A DNA stretch of 64,000 nucleotides from Mugil cephalus (GCF_022458985.1 NC_061788.1:1236326-1300325); one strand, 5' to 3'. Counted from the first letter of the stretch, positions 1-31,829 are shown. The notes: a model not told the origin generated them from the sequence alone. Translations and numbers: made by a program.

Positions 1-153
1 ATGTTTCCTGGATCTTCTCTGATTGGCTCAATGAAAACCACAAGAACCACAAGAATTAAGTCCATAAGATAAAAATAACAAGGGAAGAAGGAAGGTTCTA
101 CCAAAGGAACGAGGTCACATGTTCCAACAAAGATGTATTAAAACTAAATCTGA

Positions 154-3269
<3,116 letters not shown>

Positions 3270-3745
3270 TCATCCAGGACGCCTCCTCCTCCTCCTCCTC
3301 CTCCTCGCCTTCATCCTGGCATGAAGAACATGTGGACTGAGCTGGACTCCCTCAGACCGGCCTCAGGAAGCTGACCCTGTTTATCCGTTGGGGGGGGGGG
3401 GGGTTAGAGGACCAGGTTTACAGGGTCCATGAAGGGTCTGGTGTTTCTGGTTAGGTTTTAAATCCTATTCATCATTATTCTAAATCACAGGATTAAACTG
3501 GCTTCACACCCTCGAGTTAAAAACAAAATAAATAAGAGTCTGAGTTTCAGTTTATAAAGAAACAAAAAAACATTTAAAAGAAGAAGAAGAAGTTGTTTCC
3601 AGTTGAAATCGGACTAAAACACCAGAGGACCAGGGGCCCTTCAGCCCCGCGTGTTAATAATCATTGTGAATATTGTAAATAATATTTGTCTTATATGAAC
3701 GAACCAAACTGGATCATTAGAGGTGAATAAACGACACAACAGAAA
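3270..3745 (+). other. 3' untranslated region of the FGFR gene with poly(A) signal
   Basis: Follows the TAA at 3267-3269. It contains a run of 14 G at 3390-3403, then AT-rich sequence, and an AATAAA hexamer at 3726-3731 placed as expected for a cleavage signal. No other gene is seen before the stc1 3' end. The UTR extent is inferred from the hexamer only. Confidence 0.5.
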
Positions 3746-3859
3746 AAAAAACTTCATGTTACATTTTATTTATTTACTGTGATGATAATGAGAGTAAAAT
3801 GTTTTATTTTATTCTTATTTTACCTCAATATCTGACTCCTAGAAATAACTTAGTGATAA

Positions 3860-3903
3860 TTCCTTCCTTCCTTCCTTCCTTCCTTCCTTCCTTCCTTCCT
3901 TCC
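3860..3903. repeat. (CCTT)n microsatellite
   Basis: Eleven perfect CCTT units between the FGFR and stc1 3' ends, next to a Tc1-related fragment. Confidence 0.95.
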
Positions 3904-4175
3904 TCCATGACCCAGTTTCTCTTCACATTCAGCTCATGGACTCATGTCCTGACATTTTCTTTCAGAGTTCACTGGTAGAATTCACAGTTCATTGGTCCAT
4001 CAATGATGAGCAGATGCAGCAGAACAGGCCCAAACCAGGACATTAGCGCCCCCATGTGTCATGGAGGGATGAGGTTCTGATGCTGGAATGCAGTGTTGGT
4101 TCATCTCCAAACATTTAAACCAAACTGTTCTACTCTGGTCTCATCTGTCTCATGTTTGGTTCTGGTTCTACTTTC
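3904..4175 (-). mobile_element. Tc1-related fragment
   Basis: CTCCATGACCCAGTTTCTC and CAAACATTTAAACCAAACTG plus TTCTACTCTGGTCTC are shared with 34540-34760, where the reverse strand resembles part of a Tc1 transposase. This copy is shorter and rearranged, with no usable reading frame. Confidence 0.4.
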
Positions 4176-4470
4176 AGAGCTTATTATATTTCAACCTGCT
4201 GCAGAGTCTTTAAGAAGCTCAGGAGGTAAATTCACGTGTTCATCACTGGTGCAGGAGCGCCACCTGCTGGCAGCTGTTAGTGGTGCAGAGGAAATCTGAG
4301 GACTATAATACTTATTATATTTGGTGGTTTTTCCAAATAAAACTCATGAAACTGATGTTAAACCATCATCAGCCTTTTAGATGTTTCAGAGTTTAATCTT
4401 TTATTTGTTTATTAAATCTTTAGTGTAAGAAAAAGGAGGCAAACCGAGACCCAGTCGTTTCATCACGTCT

Positions 4471-4476
4471 TTTATT
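4471..4476 (-). terminator. stc1: Poly(A) signal for stc1
   Basis: TTTATT on the + strand reads AATAAA on the stc1 strand, about 220 bases after its stop codon. It is the best-placed hexamer found. Confidence 0.45.
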
Positions 4477-4695
4477 TCTAACACCCAAAACCAGCCCGCG
4501 CCCACATTTCTGGTCTATTCAACATCTATTAAACATTCGTATAAGTTAAAGTGATCCCAGACCAGCAGAGCGGAGGCAGAGAGCTCCACGGCCAGCGTGG
4601 GGCGCCGTCTCACCTCCGCAGCCTCATAAATTAACCTCAAAATAAATATTCATCCGAATCAGTGATAAACCTCCGTGCGTGTGGCTGAAGCGCAT

Positions 4696-7010
4696 CTACT
4701 CCTCGTCTTTAGCCCCTCCCTCCCGCTCCAGGTTGTCCACGGATCTCTTCCTGGCGAACAGGTGGGTGGGGTCCCGGCCCCTGAAGCCGGGCTGGACGTT
4801 GAACACGGGCATGTTCCTCCAGCTGGACGGGTTGTTGTAGGCGGCCGAGCCGGAGCCGCCGGTGCAGGGTTTGTTCTGGACCAGCTGGAGGAAGGTCTCC
4901 ATGTCCGGGCCGAGCCGGGCGATGACTCCGGCCCTCACCGCCGCCACCGTCTGCTCATCGCAGGCCTGGAGGGTCTGCAGCAGAGTGCTGTAGTACCTGG
5001 ACACGTCCAGAACATCGGTCCAGGTCAAAAACAGTGGACTTCATACTTTATAAAGTTAGAGAAGATGTTGAATTCACACCTGGCTGTGTTTCCATCTCAG
5101 TATAAACTGGTGATGGAAACACTGGTGATGGTAGTTTGTCATATATACATATATATTATTCTTGTTATTTAGCATGTAGCTGTTAGCGCCCCAGACTTAC
5201 TGACCTGTTGGGGAAGTGAGCTGGCACCTGCACCACGTCTCCGAAGGCGTCCGGGTTGGTCCGAGCCACGGTGCAGATGTCGAGGTTGGTGTAACACTCC
5301 TCCTGAACCTTTAGTACGAGTTTAAAGACTATATGTGATGGTGATAAATGCTCAAGCATCAATTTTTAGTTTGTTATTTAACACTATAGAAACTTAGACT
5401 CTAATGATCCACAAGGGAAATGACCTGGTCACAGGTCAAGGAAGGAAGGAAACCTGATCATTTTAGTCTAATATTTCTGTTTCGTGTGTTTGATTAGCTT
5501 CTACTTTCTTTGTCTACTTTCAGGACTTGTGTGAAAATCCTCTGATGTTTTTTTTACACATAAAACCTCCTGTTGCCATGCCAACCACTCCATAAAGAGT
5601 TGTTTCACCAACGAGAGGAAGTGGCGACGTATCATCCATATTTATATACAGTCTATGATCCCAGGTTCATGCTAACGTGCTAACACACCAGGCTCAACTC
5701 TGCAGATACGAGGTCACACAAACCGACGCTAGCGATGTAGCTAAGCTAACAGTTCTGAGCTCACTGACCTCAGCGATCATCCTCTGGAAGATGTTGCAGC
5801 GGCGGATGGTCTGGAAGACTTTGTTGGAGATTCCCTGGGAGATGCAGTGCAGACTCTTCTTGACAAAGGTTTTCCCCTGCGGGACGATCAGAGGTCAGAG
5901 GTCAGAGGTCAGAGGTCAGAGGGAGCGGCCGGCCCGGCGCCACAGGTGAGAACACCAGACGTGAGACTCACCTCAGTGTTGAAGCTGGCGGCCGAGTGGA
6001 GGAACAGTTCGCAGAGTTCATGCATCCCATCGGTGTCGCAGGTTGAGTTTTCCAAACATGAGAAGAATCCACAGCCCACGGCCACAGCATCGCCCAGACA
6101 TCTGGCTACGTCACCTACACACACAGACACGTCAGGCTAACAGGCTAACAGGTCATTAAACAATGCTAACAGGCTGAAGCTACAGTTAATCAATTAACCA
6201 GACTGTATTATAGTAGCTTATAGTGGTTTAACCCTCTGTCATTCCTCAGCAGCTTCATGAACCAATCAGAGCTCTGGACACCAGGTGTTTGAATAAATGA
6301 TGCAATATGTCTTTTTTTTCCCCCCTGGTTTCCTGGTTTTTTAACTATTTTCCAACTTTGATTCCTCCAGAACTAAACCACTTAGAGAGATTCTGACTTT
6401 TGTGATAGAAACTTCAGAGTCTTGGTTTTAAAAAGAGACAAAGACCATGAATGATCCAACATGTTCATGAGCAGCGTTCAGTTTGTTTTGGGTTTGTCCT
6501 AAATAGGAGTTTTCTCGCAAAAAGGCAACACAGACATCGAATTTAATAATCTGAGAGCTGTGTTTGTTTAGTTTTGTTACAGCTTATTTACATAAAAAAC
6601 TTTACTTTTATTATTTTGTTAGTTAAAGTTTGGGGAAAAAAATAGAATTCACACTTTACATGTTTCATATTTTACAAGTGATTTAGATTAAATTAGATTA
6701 GATTAGATTAGATTAGATTAGATTAGATTAGATTAGATTAGATTGAAATTCCCATTCTATAAATGAAAACCTTTATATATTTGGTTACTGACGCATTTAA
6801 CTTTTCTAATCACATTTTGTTAAACTACCTTCTATCTAAACAGTTTTCCTTCAGGTTTTTCTTTCACAAACCATGAACAAGGAACCAGAACTCACTCGGG
6901 CTGTTCGCGGAGAATCGTGCCCGTCGAGGAGCGGCCTCCTCCGGCAGCAGCTCGAAGCCTGAGGCGGCGCTGAGGACGAGGAGGAGGAGCAGAGCGGAGC
7001 CGGGGAGCAT
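4696..7010 (-). CDS. stc1: Stanniocalcin-1 (corpuscles of Stannius hormone precursor)
   Basis: Secreted disulfide-linked glycoprotein hormone; in fish it limits gill and gut calcium uptake. Coding exons in transcript order: 6896-7010, 5972-6114, 5769-5876, 5205-5308, 4696-4996. They total 771 nt (256 aa plus TAG), about the length of salmonid stanniocalcin. The start [18 protein letters not shown] is a good signal peptide, and the RRAR that follows resembles a propeptide site. Exon 2 gives [19 protein letters not shown] and [15 protein letters not shown], with the conserved N-glycosylation site NST and clustered cysteines. Exon 3 has [11 protein letters not shown] and [12 protein letters not shown], exon 4 [16 protein letters not shown], and the last exon [14 protein letters not shown] and [19 protein letters not shown], typical of STC1 rather than STC2. 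In-frame upstream ATGs exist, but 7010 alone gives a clean leader. Confidence 0.93.
5560..5660 (+). mobile_element. Short dispersed repeat ending TTTATATACAGTCTATG
   Basis: The end motif TTTATATACAGTCTATG also occurs at 36838-36854, where it likewise follows GTCCATG-like sequence. Widely repeated in teleost genomes by my recollection. It lies in an stc1 intron. Confidence 0.4.
5889..5921. repeat. GAGGTCA heptamer tandem repeat
   Basis: Four tandem AGAGGTC units in the stc1 intron just before exon 3 on the gene strand. AGGTCA is a nuclear-receptor half site, but the simple repeat explains it. Confidence 0.7.
6232..6500 (+). mobile_element. Dispersed repeat family C, internally deleted copy 1
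   Basis: Contains AGCAGCTTCATGAACCAATC AGAGCTCTGG at its left end and CCTCCAGAACTAAACCACTT, then AGAGAGATTCTGACTTTTGTG and AAAAAGAGACAAAGACCATGA at its right end. It matches 26624-26945 (same strand) and both ends of a longer reverse copy at 35520-36440. It lies in stc1 intron 1. Confidence 0.65.
6686..6744. repeat. (GATTA)n microsatellite
   Basis: About eleven tandem GATTA units in stc1 intron 1; the same pentamer class as the large array at 17692-18585. Confidence 0.95.
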
Positions 7011-7100
7011 GATGAGGAGGATGGTGTTGATGGTGGATGATGATGGAGGAGGAGGAGGAGGAGGAGGTGGTTCGGTCTGTCCGCTTCTTCTTCCACAGCT

Positions 7101-7111
7101 GGTATTTATCC
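7101..7111 (-). promoter_or_regulatory. stc1: TATA-like element upstream of stc1
   Basis: GGTATTTATCC on the + strand reads GGATAAATACC on the gene strand, about 95 bases before the ATG. The distance suits a core promoter with a short 5' UTR. No experimental support. Confidence 0.35.
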
Positions 7112-7199
7112 AAAGTCCTCTCCGCATGGACCAATCACAGCGCTCCGTGTCCCCGCGGGGGCCGCAGTTAATGGTTTATTCACGGGTGTAATTAACCCA

Positions 7200-7535
7200 C
7201 GGAGCTAATTGGATATTTCCACACATGTCTGGAATTTCCGAGCAGTAGTGAACTCACGGGGTAATTTTAGACTGTGTGCGTGTTTTTAATGAGTTTCTTT
7301 AAGAGGCCGTGGGCTGATATGCTTTTTATAGACTGGGAGCTCATTAAAGTCACAGTAAAAAAAACTAAAAAAGAAAACTAAAAACTATTTAGACACTGTA
7401 GTAGATCAGGGCTCAAAAAGGACCCGGATGTTAGACCAGACTTAGCCAAAGTTATTCAAACAATTATCTCTAATTAAACGTTCAGAGTCATCTCCCTCAT
7501 AGAGAAATGCCTTATTTTACACAAACTGTTACCTC
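7200..7535. other. Upstream region of stc1
   Basis: Intergenic, AT-rich past 7350. Nothing gene-like seen. Confidence 0.4.
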
Positions 7536-7538
7536 ACA

Positions 7539-7590
7539 TATTATATTATATTATATTATATTATATTATATTATATTATATTATATTATC
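7539..7590. repeat. (TTATA)n microsatellite
   Basis: About ten perfect TATAT/TTATA pentamers between stc1 and the kinase gene. Confidence 0.95.
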
Positions 7591-7924
7591 AATTCGTGTT
7601 TTGGAATATTTTATATATTCTTTCACCTCTGATTTGTTGTTTTGTGACAATTTAATTTCCCATACATGAGATAAATCATTTTTATTGCCTTAAATGTTAT
7701 ATCAGTGAATTTAATTTACTAGTTGTTAACATTCCAGTAAATTCTGTTTTCTGAATTACCTAAGTCTATCTAACCCAGTATTTACCCTCGTTATTTGATA
7801 CTGAAGAAAACCTAAAAACATGAGCATTCTCAGGCGAGTTCTGAATAAACTTTTCTAAGCAGGTTCGTTGATATTTATTGTTGATGGACGTCAGAGGTAA
7901 TGACATTTATTTATTTAATTATTA

Positions 7925-8405
7925 TTTTAACATGCTAACAAACCGAAGCTAGAGCTAACAGGTTCCAGATTGTGATACCATGCTAACAAAAGAAAGCTAA
8001 TGCTAAAAGTTTCCATATTATGGTAGCATGCGCTAGAGCTGATCATTAGCCGGGCACGACAACATGCTAACAAACGGAAGATGAAGCTAGCAATCTACAG
8101 ATTATGATAGCATGCTAACAGGTCGAACCTAAACGATTCCAGGTCACAGTAATATCCAAAACGATTGAAGCTAAAGGTAACAATAGGTCGCTGGTCATGG
8201 TAACATGCTAACAAACTGAAGCTAAAGCTAACAGGTTCCAGAGTATGAGAGTATGCTAACAAACGGAAGCTAAAGCTAACAGGTTCCCGTTTATGAGCGT
8301 ATGCTAACAAACTGAAGCTAAAGCTAATAGGTTCCAGAGTATGAGAGTAGGTTAACAAAGTGAAGCTAAAGCTAACAGGTGCCAAGTCATGAAGCTAAAG
8401 CTAGG
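7925..8405. repeat. 48-bp minisatellite
   Basis: Units of 48 bp built on ATGCTAACAAACTGAAGCTA AAGCTAACAGGTTCCAGAGT. Near-identical units start at 8205, 8253 and 8301, with degenerate ones on both sides. Because 48 is a multiple of 3, the reverse strand stays open and gives a false 16-residue periodic protein. Confidence 0.9.
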
Positions 8406-11040
8406 CTAATATTATGTTTTGTATACTCGTGTCATAAACGTGTCCTTTCACATTAATTTATTATATATTTATTTATATATATATATATATTATATTTATA
8501 GATTTTGTTCTTTAATAATGTGAAACTAATTCCAGTCACATTCACTGGTTTTCCTGTGAGTGGACAGACTTTTTATAGTCTTCATGATACAACCTGAAGA
8601 AAAATAAACTAAACTAATTAAAACGTCATGAAGAGGAAACAAAGATATTATCAGTAAATGTCAGAGATAATAATATAATAATAACGTAATATATTGACCT
8701 GCACTTTAAGCTTCTGCACCTTCTCATGCAGGACAGTTTATAAAAATATTTATTTAAAAATTATTAACTACTGAAGAATACTTGAATGTCAATGTAATTT
8801 TAATCAAAATTATAATAATAGATTAAAATTAAAAAACGCATTAGGATAATGACTCTATGAAAGGACAAATAAAATGTATTTTAAATCCTAATTATTTGTA
8901 TTATTTTTGTGTCTTATTGTCGTCCTTTGGAGTCTTTTTAAATCCATTCTGCGTCTCATGTTGGTTATTTCCCACGTGTTCTTGTTCACCTCTAAATGCA
9001 TCTTTTGCATCTCTTTAAAGTTGTTTTGTGACTTATTCTGCTCATTATGTGTCTGTTTCCTGGGTATTTTCTTGCAGATCCTGGTCAGTTCCTTTCACTA
9101 AACCACTTCAGACGCAGGTGGATGTGGAAAACTCTGTGTGTCTTATCAGGGAATTGGTTTCCATCAGCACAGGAAGCGCTGAAGCACATCTGACTTCGTT
9201 ATCCGGCAGGTCAGCGCGCTGATAAACATCTCCCCCTGTCACGCTTTAGTTTTCATTAACGGCCTCAGCGCCACAAACAGAGCGCTGGAAAAATCACTTT
9301 TCCAGCTGAAGCAGATAGAACCTCCTGAATCCACCTCCTAAAAGGTGTAAAGGGCGTTTGTTACATTTCCAATTAACCCTCAGGCATCAGTTTAATTTAC
9401 CACCCTCTTGCGGACAAAACCGTCCAAATGTCCAAAAACTGCTATAAAAACTTAACTGATTGATATTTTTTTCAGTTTTTTTTTCTGCATAAATCTGTTA
9501 AAGCACTTCAGCACTTTACAAAACTACTTTTGAGGAATTTAAACCCTTTAAATTCCAGTTTGATTACTTGAAGTCGCACCTTAAACACCTCATAATATCC
9601 TGCTAAGCTCAATAACTAAAGCACAAAAACTAATAAAATAACAAACATTTTATTCATAGGCCCTATAACAAAGCTGATTTTACTGTTGAACACTAAAATG
9701 TTTCTAGTAAATGAAACCGTAATATTACAGAATGAATGATTTTATTGTGTTGTTCCTGACAGATTAAATAATGTGGTTATAATGGAAGTCAGACATTTCT
9801 AGTGGTAAATTTTAAATCTGATGCCACAAAAAACTACTAATGCCGTCAAGTCAATATTTTAGATAATCTTGGTCATATTCAAGATTGATTTGGAAAAGAA
9901 ATTCCACAGCCGCCCAACATTAGGTTTATGGAAACTAGCTCATTTTTCATGTTTTCATAAAAAACAACTGTGACTTGAAGCATCAAACTGACATTTAAAG
10001 GGTTTAATTCTGAAAACAGTCAAAATGAAGAGGAAAATTTGTCCCAAATGGACATTTATTATTCAGCAGAAGTAGAAACTGAAGCAGAAGTTGTTCACGC
10101 TGAGCCCCATGTTTTCATACATATTTCTGTTGTAGTCGATATCAAGGAGAAGTGAATGTTTTCTTATTTTCTTTTAAGTTAAGTCTAAAAGTCATATTTT
10201 TTCTCACAAACATTCTCATACAGACTCAAACAGGAACAACAGCAGCAAACACATATAAAATGCATATTCATGTGTGTTTTTATTGTGTATTTTTTTCCTG
10301 GTCTTTGTTTTTGTGTTGACTGAGTGTTTCTGTGTTTTCTATATTTATGTTTTACACGCTTGGCCTGGAGGAAGATGAGAGTGTTGTTTGCGTAGGAGAG
10401 GACTTTCTGCAGGAATGTGTGAGTGTTGGGATGCAGATCTGCAGTGTGGTTAACATCCGGGCCGAGGTAGGTCTGAATGTGGTTTCCTTTACAGAACGTG
10501 ACCGGAGGAAGAGGCTGAATGTGGTTTCACTTTAAAGAGCTCATCCGGAGCTCAGCAAGGAAAATCTTTGGAGAAACATTCAAACCAGGACGTCCTGATC
10601 TGAGGGTGAATGTCCCTGTAGATTCCTGAAGTCTTTTCTAGAGTCAGAGTTAATGTGGTGTTTAGAGAGAAGCTCCTACAAGTTCTAGTGTCCAGGAAAC
10701 TTTTCTCTTGTTTGTTGTTGTTTGTCTGCAGCTTTAAACCTGAGTGACTCCATGTGTTTAGATGATCTACCACCATCTCACCACATCCACACAGGTTCCA
10801 GGTCACATCTGATTAGTTTTCATTATTACTCTCTGTTTATTTTTCAGTTCTTCCAGATAAATGAGAGTAAACCAGTTTTACGTCTCAGGATGATGTTTCT
10901 GATAAATGATCTCAGAGGATTAAACTGGAACATTAAAACAAATGGTTTTAACGCCATTCAACACGTTATAGTTTTATTTTAAAGTTTCCAAAATAATAAA
11001 AAAAATTATTAATTATCTTCAAATAACTTTGTCTTCAGGT
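8406..11040. other. Intergenic region between stc1 and the cGMP kinase gene
   Basis: AT-rich, with short T-rich repeat fragments near 8900-9060 of the TTTGTGTCTTTTTG type. The stretch 9170-9350 is less simple and could be a conserved non-coding element. No exon with recognisable coding content was found; the small open frames here look random. Confidence 0.5.
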
Positions 11041-11050
11041 CATTAAAACT

Positions 11051-11064
11051 TTTATTAGTTTATT
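11051..11064 (-). terminator. prkg1l: Candidate poly(A) signals for the cGMP kinase gene
   Basis: TTTATT at 11051-11056 and 11059-11064 reads AATAAA on the gene strand, 23-36 bases after the stop at 11087. This implies a very short 3' UTR, unless a later hexamer is used. Confidence 0.3.
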
Positions 11065-11086
11065 TATTTGTTGGTTTTCTGTCGTG

Positions 11087-20109
<9,023 letters not shown>

Positions 20110-21024
20110 GGACGGACGACTTAGAGACCTGCTGCTTCAGAGAATGCACTCAGTTCAGACGGAGGGAAACATCTAGTCTTGTCTCATTTTATCTCATTTG
20201 ATATTTAATTACATATTAATTATATTATTTTATTTGTGAGGCAGCAGATTTAAAATAAATAAGCTTTTCTGTTTCCTCTTGTTCCATTTTAGTGTCTTCG
20301 TTGTTTTATGTGCAGATTATTAACTCATTAAATTAAATTCAACTCATTCATTTCTTCGTACTCACTTTTTTCAGCCAGATTGAGTCGATCATTAAAATCC
20401 TGCAGAGATGCTGGAGCTGTGAGTTGGTCCTGGAGCTGGAATCACTGCAGTCATAGATTATTACAGAACACATCAACGCGATGAGAGACACTCTCATAAA
20501 AAAAAAAAAAAAAGAAGAAGATTCTGGTCAGAGGGGAGACAGGAGGAGAGACAATCACAGCTGGTTTTACAGGAAACTACACAGTCTCTGCTGCCTGGCT
20601 TATCTGTATATTTTAATCCATTCAATTCTAAAATAAAGGATGAAAACAACAGAGATACAGCTCAAGGTTTTTTTTATTATTAATTTTTGCTCATTTATTT
20701 TTATTTCCACCAACTGTCAGTGCTCTGGTTGTTTTTCTTTATCAATAATAATAAAAAACGACTCAAAAATTATTTATTTAGTAAATATGATGGAAAAAAT
20801 AATGATATATGATATATTTTTTAAATAATAATGATGTTATTTTAAGTTTATTTTCATCCTTGAGTCGCGTCATTTCTTCTGATTTTGTTGTAATTCTGTT
20901 GTAATACCGATACTCGCCGCTGGAGGCAGCAGGAGCCGCAGCAGCAGCGTCTTCCCTGACTTTCTCCCAAAACTCACGAAGAAGACGCGACTTCTTTCCG
21001 GTTCCTTCAACACAAACAAACAAG
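20110..21024. promoter_or_regulatory. Head-to-head intergenic region (cGMP kinase / lage3)
   Basis: 915 bp between two divergent ATGs. The lage3 side (20910-21024) is GC-richer with CTTTCCGG, a possible ETS-type core, and holds its 5' UTR. The middle is AT-rich with an A run at 20498-20514. A shared promoter is possible but not shown. Confidence 0.4.
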
Positions 21025-22291
21025 ATGGCGACAGATGCAGAAACGAGGGAGGAAACAGGCAAACTTGAGTTGTATCCTTTAATATTAACAGTGAATGTTT
21101 CCTCTGAGGAACAACACGGAGAGAAAACTCATATTTACATTCATGTTTTTGTCGGTAATGAAAATAAATCGCGACCAGGGAGTCGTTAGCTTGTTAGCGT
21201 CCATGTTTCTCTGCCTCTGCTCGGTTTGGTAACTGTTTATAATATTAATGTCAGTATTATTTAGTAAATAAAGTACTTTGATATAACGTTACTTTTAATT
21301 TCATGCGACTATGTTTTTAATACAACTGTTAAATATTTTCCCATCGCTACATTTACGTGTAAAATGTGTTTGTGCTGCCATCTATAGGCGGAGAGTAGTA
21401 ACTACAGAAGGAAAACTAAAATTATATTTTACTTTAATGTTAAAAAACATTATATTTGAAACATCTTTTAAAACTTATTTAATGTTTTATTTGAGTTAAA
21501 AATCATATAATCATAAAATAATGTTCGTAAGTATCTGAAACAAACTGTCAATGTGTTGAACAAAGCAGATCTTAAAGAAAATACTGTTGATTCCATTAGT
21601 GGACGCCTTTGGACATTTAATTTAGCCTGGACATCATCATGTTTGACCATCGTGCACATTATACAATCCATAAGATTATTGATGTTTCCTCCGCATGGCT
21701 GCTACTCGTCTGTCCAAGGTCCATATCCTGACATTTTATGGAGACGCTGGTATTTAGTTATGTAAAGGAGGAGGAGGTTAGGAGTCTCCGGTGTTGTCCT
21801 CCTTGACCGTCCTGCAGCTCCCTGGACGTCCCCTTCCCGTCGTCCCGTGAGGCCGCCATCGCTCTTCAGTCTCTGTCTCCGGACCGAGAGCCGAGGAAAG
21901 GAGGCATCAGCAAACACCTGACGGTGTCGGGCAGCACGTTGTCTGTGTAAGAGGCTCCTGACGTCTCCTCCTGTCTCCTGACGTCTCCTTCTGTCTCCTT
22001 CCGTCTCCTTCTGTCTCCTCCAGCTTCTCCGTCTCCTCTGTCTCCTCCGTCTCCTCCGTCTCCTCCGTCTCCTCTGTCTCCTGACGTCTCCTGACGTCTC
22101 CTCCGTCTCCTACGTCTCCTCCAGCTTCGTGACGTCGTGACGTTTCCTGTGTTTCTGACGTTTCCTGTGTTTTCAGGAGGTGGAGCGCCGACGAGGCTCG
22201 GATCCTACGGGTGTCGGTGAACTCGTTCCTGGATCATCTGTCGCTGGTTGTGGAGACCATGGACATGTTCGGACCCGCTGTCCCCCTTTGA
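21025..22291 (+). CDS. lage3: Lage3 / Pcc1-like subunit of the EKC/KEOPS complex
   Basis: Small dimerising subunit of KEOPS, which makes N6-threonylcarbamoyladenosine (t6A) at position 37 of ANN-decoding tRNAs. Three exons: 21025-21071, 21818-21946, 22177-22291 (291 nt, 96 aa plus TGA), with GT-AG junctions and consistent phase. The protein begins MATDAETREETGKLE, then FSLDVPFPSSREAAIALQSL, DREPRKGGISKHLTVSG, RWSADEARILRVSVNSFLD and HLSLVVETMDMFGP. These match the single Pcc1 domain of LAGE3 along its length, including VPFP, LTVSG and the RISVNSFLD-like helix. It lacks the long N-terminal extension of human LAGE3. Probable AATAAA at 22887-22892. Confidence 0.92.
21955..22125. repeat. GTCTCCTCC / GACGTCTCCT degenerate repeat
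   Basis: Fills most of lage3 intron 2 (21947-22176) with CGTCTCCTCC and CTGACGTCTCCT units, then TGACGTTTCCTGTGTTT twice before the acceptor. Confidence 0.85.
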
Positions 22292-23922
22292 GACGTCAGA
22301 CCTGAGGCTCGTTCGTCCTCTGGAGCTTCTTGAGACTCGGTGGGAAGAAAACAAACCGTGAAAGATGTTAGAGGAGTTTGCAGCTGAAACGTCGCTCACA
22401 CTGTGGATGGATATTTACAAAAGAAACTGAACCTCTCCAGCCGGACCACGGTGGACTACGAACGCCTCACACTCCTCCAGGTGGAGCTGGAATATTTTTC
22501 GGGACAAAGACGATTTACCGAAAGTTCAGCTTCATGTGTGTTAAAGTTGAGGGTTTTTATATCCAGACGTGAAGAAAATGCAGGAATTTAAACAGTTGAT
22601 GGACACATGACGTCTTCACTTTCACCATCAACATGTGTCAATGTCATGGCCAGTTCATTAGGTTCATTAGTGAATGAGTTTAATGTAACAGCCTCAATTA
22701 TTTCATTGGAAATTAAACTTAGGAGGAAAAGATTTAATTGAATAAGAAAAGTTTTTTTTCTTTATATAAAAAGTTGAAGAAAAGTTTGTCTTTTAATGTC
22801 TGTCAGGTTTTATGTTTGATTTACTTTATTAAATGTGTATTTTCTGTTTCTGACTCTTCATTGTTGATTCTCTCTGAACCAGCTCTAATAAAAATACTAA
22901 AAAAATAATCATTTAGAGAGAATTTAACCAATAAATTACACAAAGACTTAACGGAAACAGGATTTGACTGTAAAACATTTCTACATTTTGAATTAATTAA
23001 ACCAGACGTCTGCAGTTTGATGTAAAGAATAAGTTACTCTCTAAAATGATCAGAAACTCCTTAAAACTAAAAGAAAATGAGTTATTTTATCAAAATGTGT
23101 AAATATAAACAGATATTTTGTTAAAAAATTAAAATTAAATTACTTTGTCACCATTGCTTCATTGCACATAAAAGTAAAGACTCATCAAACCAGAAGAAAA
23201 ATAAAATAAAATGAGATTAAAGGAAAATAAAAACGCTGTAATCCGAATGACTTTATTGATCCCATGGGAAATTACTTAATATCTTAATTACTTAATTAAT
23301 TAGCACTATATGCAAAAGTAGTTGGCAAAACAGTTTAAATGAATAATTTCTGATTTGTGGTGGTGAATTAAAGATTTGATTTAATTTCTCATAAAATAAA
23401 TATAAATATTCTATATAATGAATATTGTATTTTCTGACTCCTTGTTGTTATCGTGCAGGAGCAGCAGGGGGCGCTGCTGGTTTTACTGAAGCGTTTATTC
23501 TGAAAAGAAATGAAATGAAGCTTCATCAGATCCACAGAAACAGGAGGTCACAATAGAAACAGTGGATGGAGGAGGAGGAGGAGGAGGTGATAAAGGAGGA
23601 GGTGGAGGAGGATAAACCACAGGAGGAGAAGAAAGTTTGTTTTTCTGTCCCTCAGCCTGAGGATGATTAGTAGATGTTACCATGGTTACCACCTCCTCCC
23701 CTAACGGATTTATTTTACGGCGTCACCACTTAAATTAAAGGAAAATCATTTTAATCCATCGCTGACGTTTAAACTAAAGCAGCTTAATTAACAATATCAA
23801 TAATCAGTGAAATAAACTAATTTAAATGTGATTTAAAGAGAATTTAAACAAATTACAAACAGAATAGAAATAGAATTTAAATGGATACATAATAATATTA
23901 TAATGTATGAATTCATTAGTAG

Positions 23923-23953
<31 letters not shown>

Positions 23954-24210
23954 CCCAAAAAATAAAAGAAATAACTTAATCTGCTGCTGCTCAGGAACGA
24001 GATGAAATAAATGAAACGTACTAACGACAGAAACATTAGATTTAAGGTGGAAAGTGCAGATTTAAAACAGAAAAGTTGAAGATTTAATAAAGAAAACTGT
24101 GATTACAGGAGTCGTGTCATCTTCAGCTGAGTGAATCTAAACTAAAATAACACAAACATGAAGCTTTTTCTTTATATTCTGTTTATTTTTTTATCAAATG
24201 AGTTTTAATT
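22292..24210. other. lage3 3' UTR and lage3-wdr45 intergenic region
   Basis: Begins with the likely lage3 3' UTR (to about 22910), then AT-rich DNA with an AGG-rich stretch at 23570-23620 and a T tract at 23922-23948. No further exon seen. Confidence 0.45.
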
Positions 24211-24214
24211 TGAC

Positions 24215-24220
24215 TTTATT
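24215..24220 (-). terminator. wdr45: Poly(A) signal for wdr45
   Basis: TTTATT on the + strand is AATAAA on the gene strand, about 172 bases after the stop codon; a second TTTATT lies at 24182-24187. Confidence 0.45.
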
Positions 24221-24307
24221 GACGTTTGAGCTTAAACATTCAGACTATTTATATTCAACACGCGATAATAAAACTCAAGTCTCTCGCTGCTGTTTCCGTC
24301 TCCACAG

Positions 24308-24336
24308 CAGAAGAAGAAGAAGAAGAGGAAGGTGAA

Positions 24337-24371
<35 letters not shown>

Positions 24372-24380
24372 AGAAGAAGA
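24308..24380. repeat. (GAA)n microsatellite in wdr45 3' UTR
   Basis: About 24 GAA-type triplets starting a dozen bases after the wdr45 stop. In the transcript it is a (UUC)n tract in the 3' UTR. Confidence 0.9.
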
Positions 24381-24391
24381 ATGGCGGCTCC

Positions 24392-31829
<7,438 letters not shown>

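Noticed and set aside
5889-5921. AGGTCA half sites as a nuclear-receptor element in stc1
   Set aside because: The 7-bp tandem repeat alone explains them; spacing does not fit a specific receptor element better than chance.
8095-8385. 96-codon reverse-strand frame with a 16-residue repeat
   Set aside because: Explained by the 48-bp minisatellite; no splice context or family match.
20110-21024. Alternative alpha-type first exon of the cGMP kinase
   Set aside because: No sequence resembling the alpha zipper was found here or in introns; it could also lie elsewhere or not exist.
20778-21062. 94-codon reverse-strand frame with Ala-rich segment
   Set aside because: Overlaps the lage3 promoter and first exon antisense; no family similarity, and the frame is better explained by GC-rich 5' UTR sequence.
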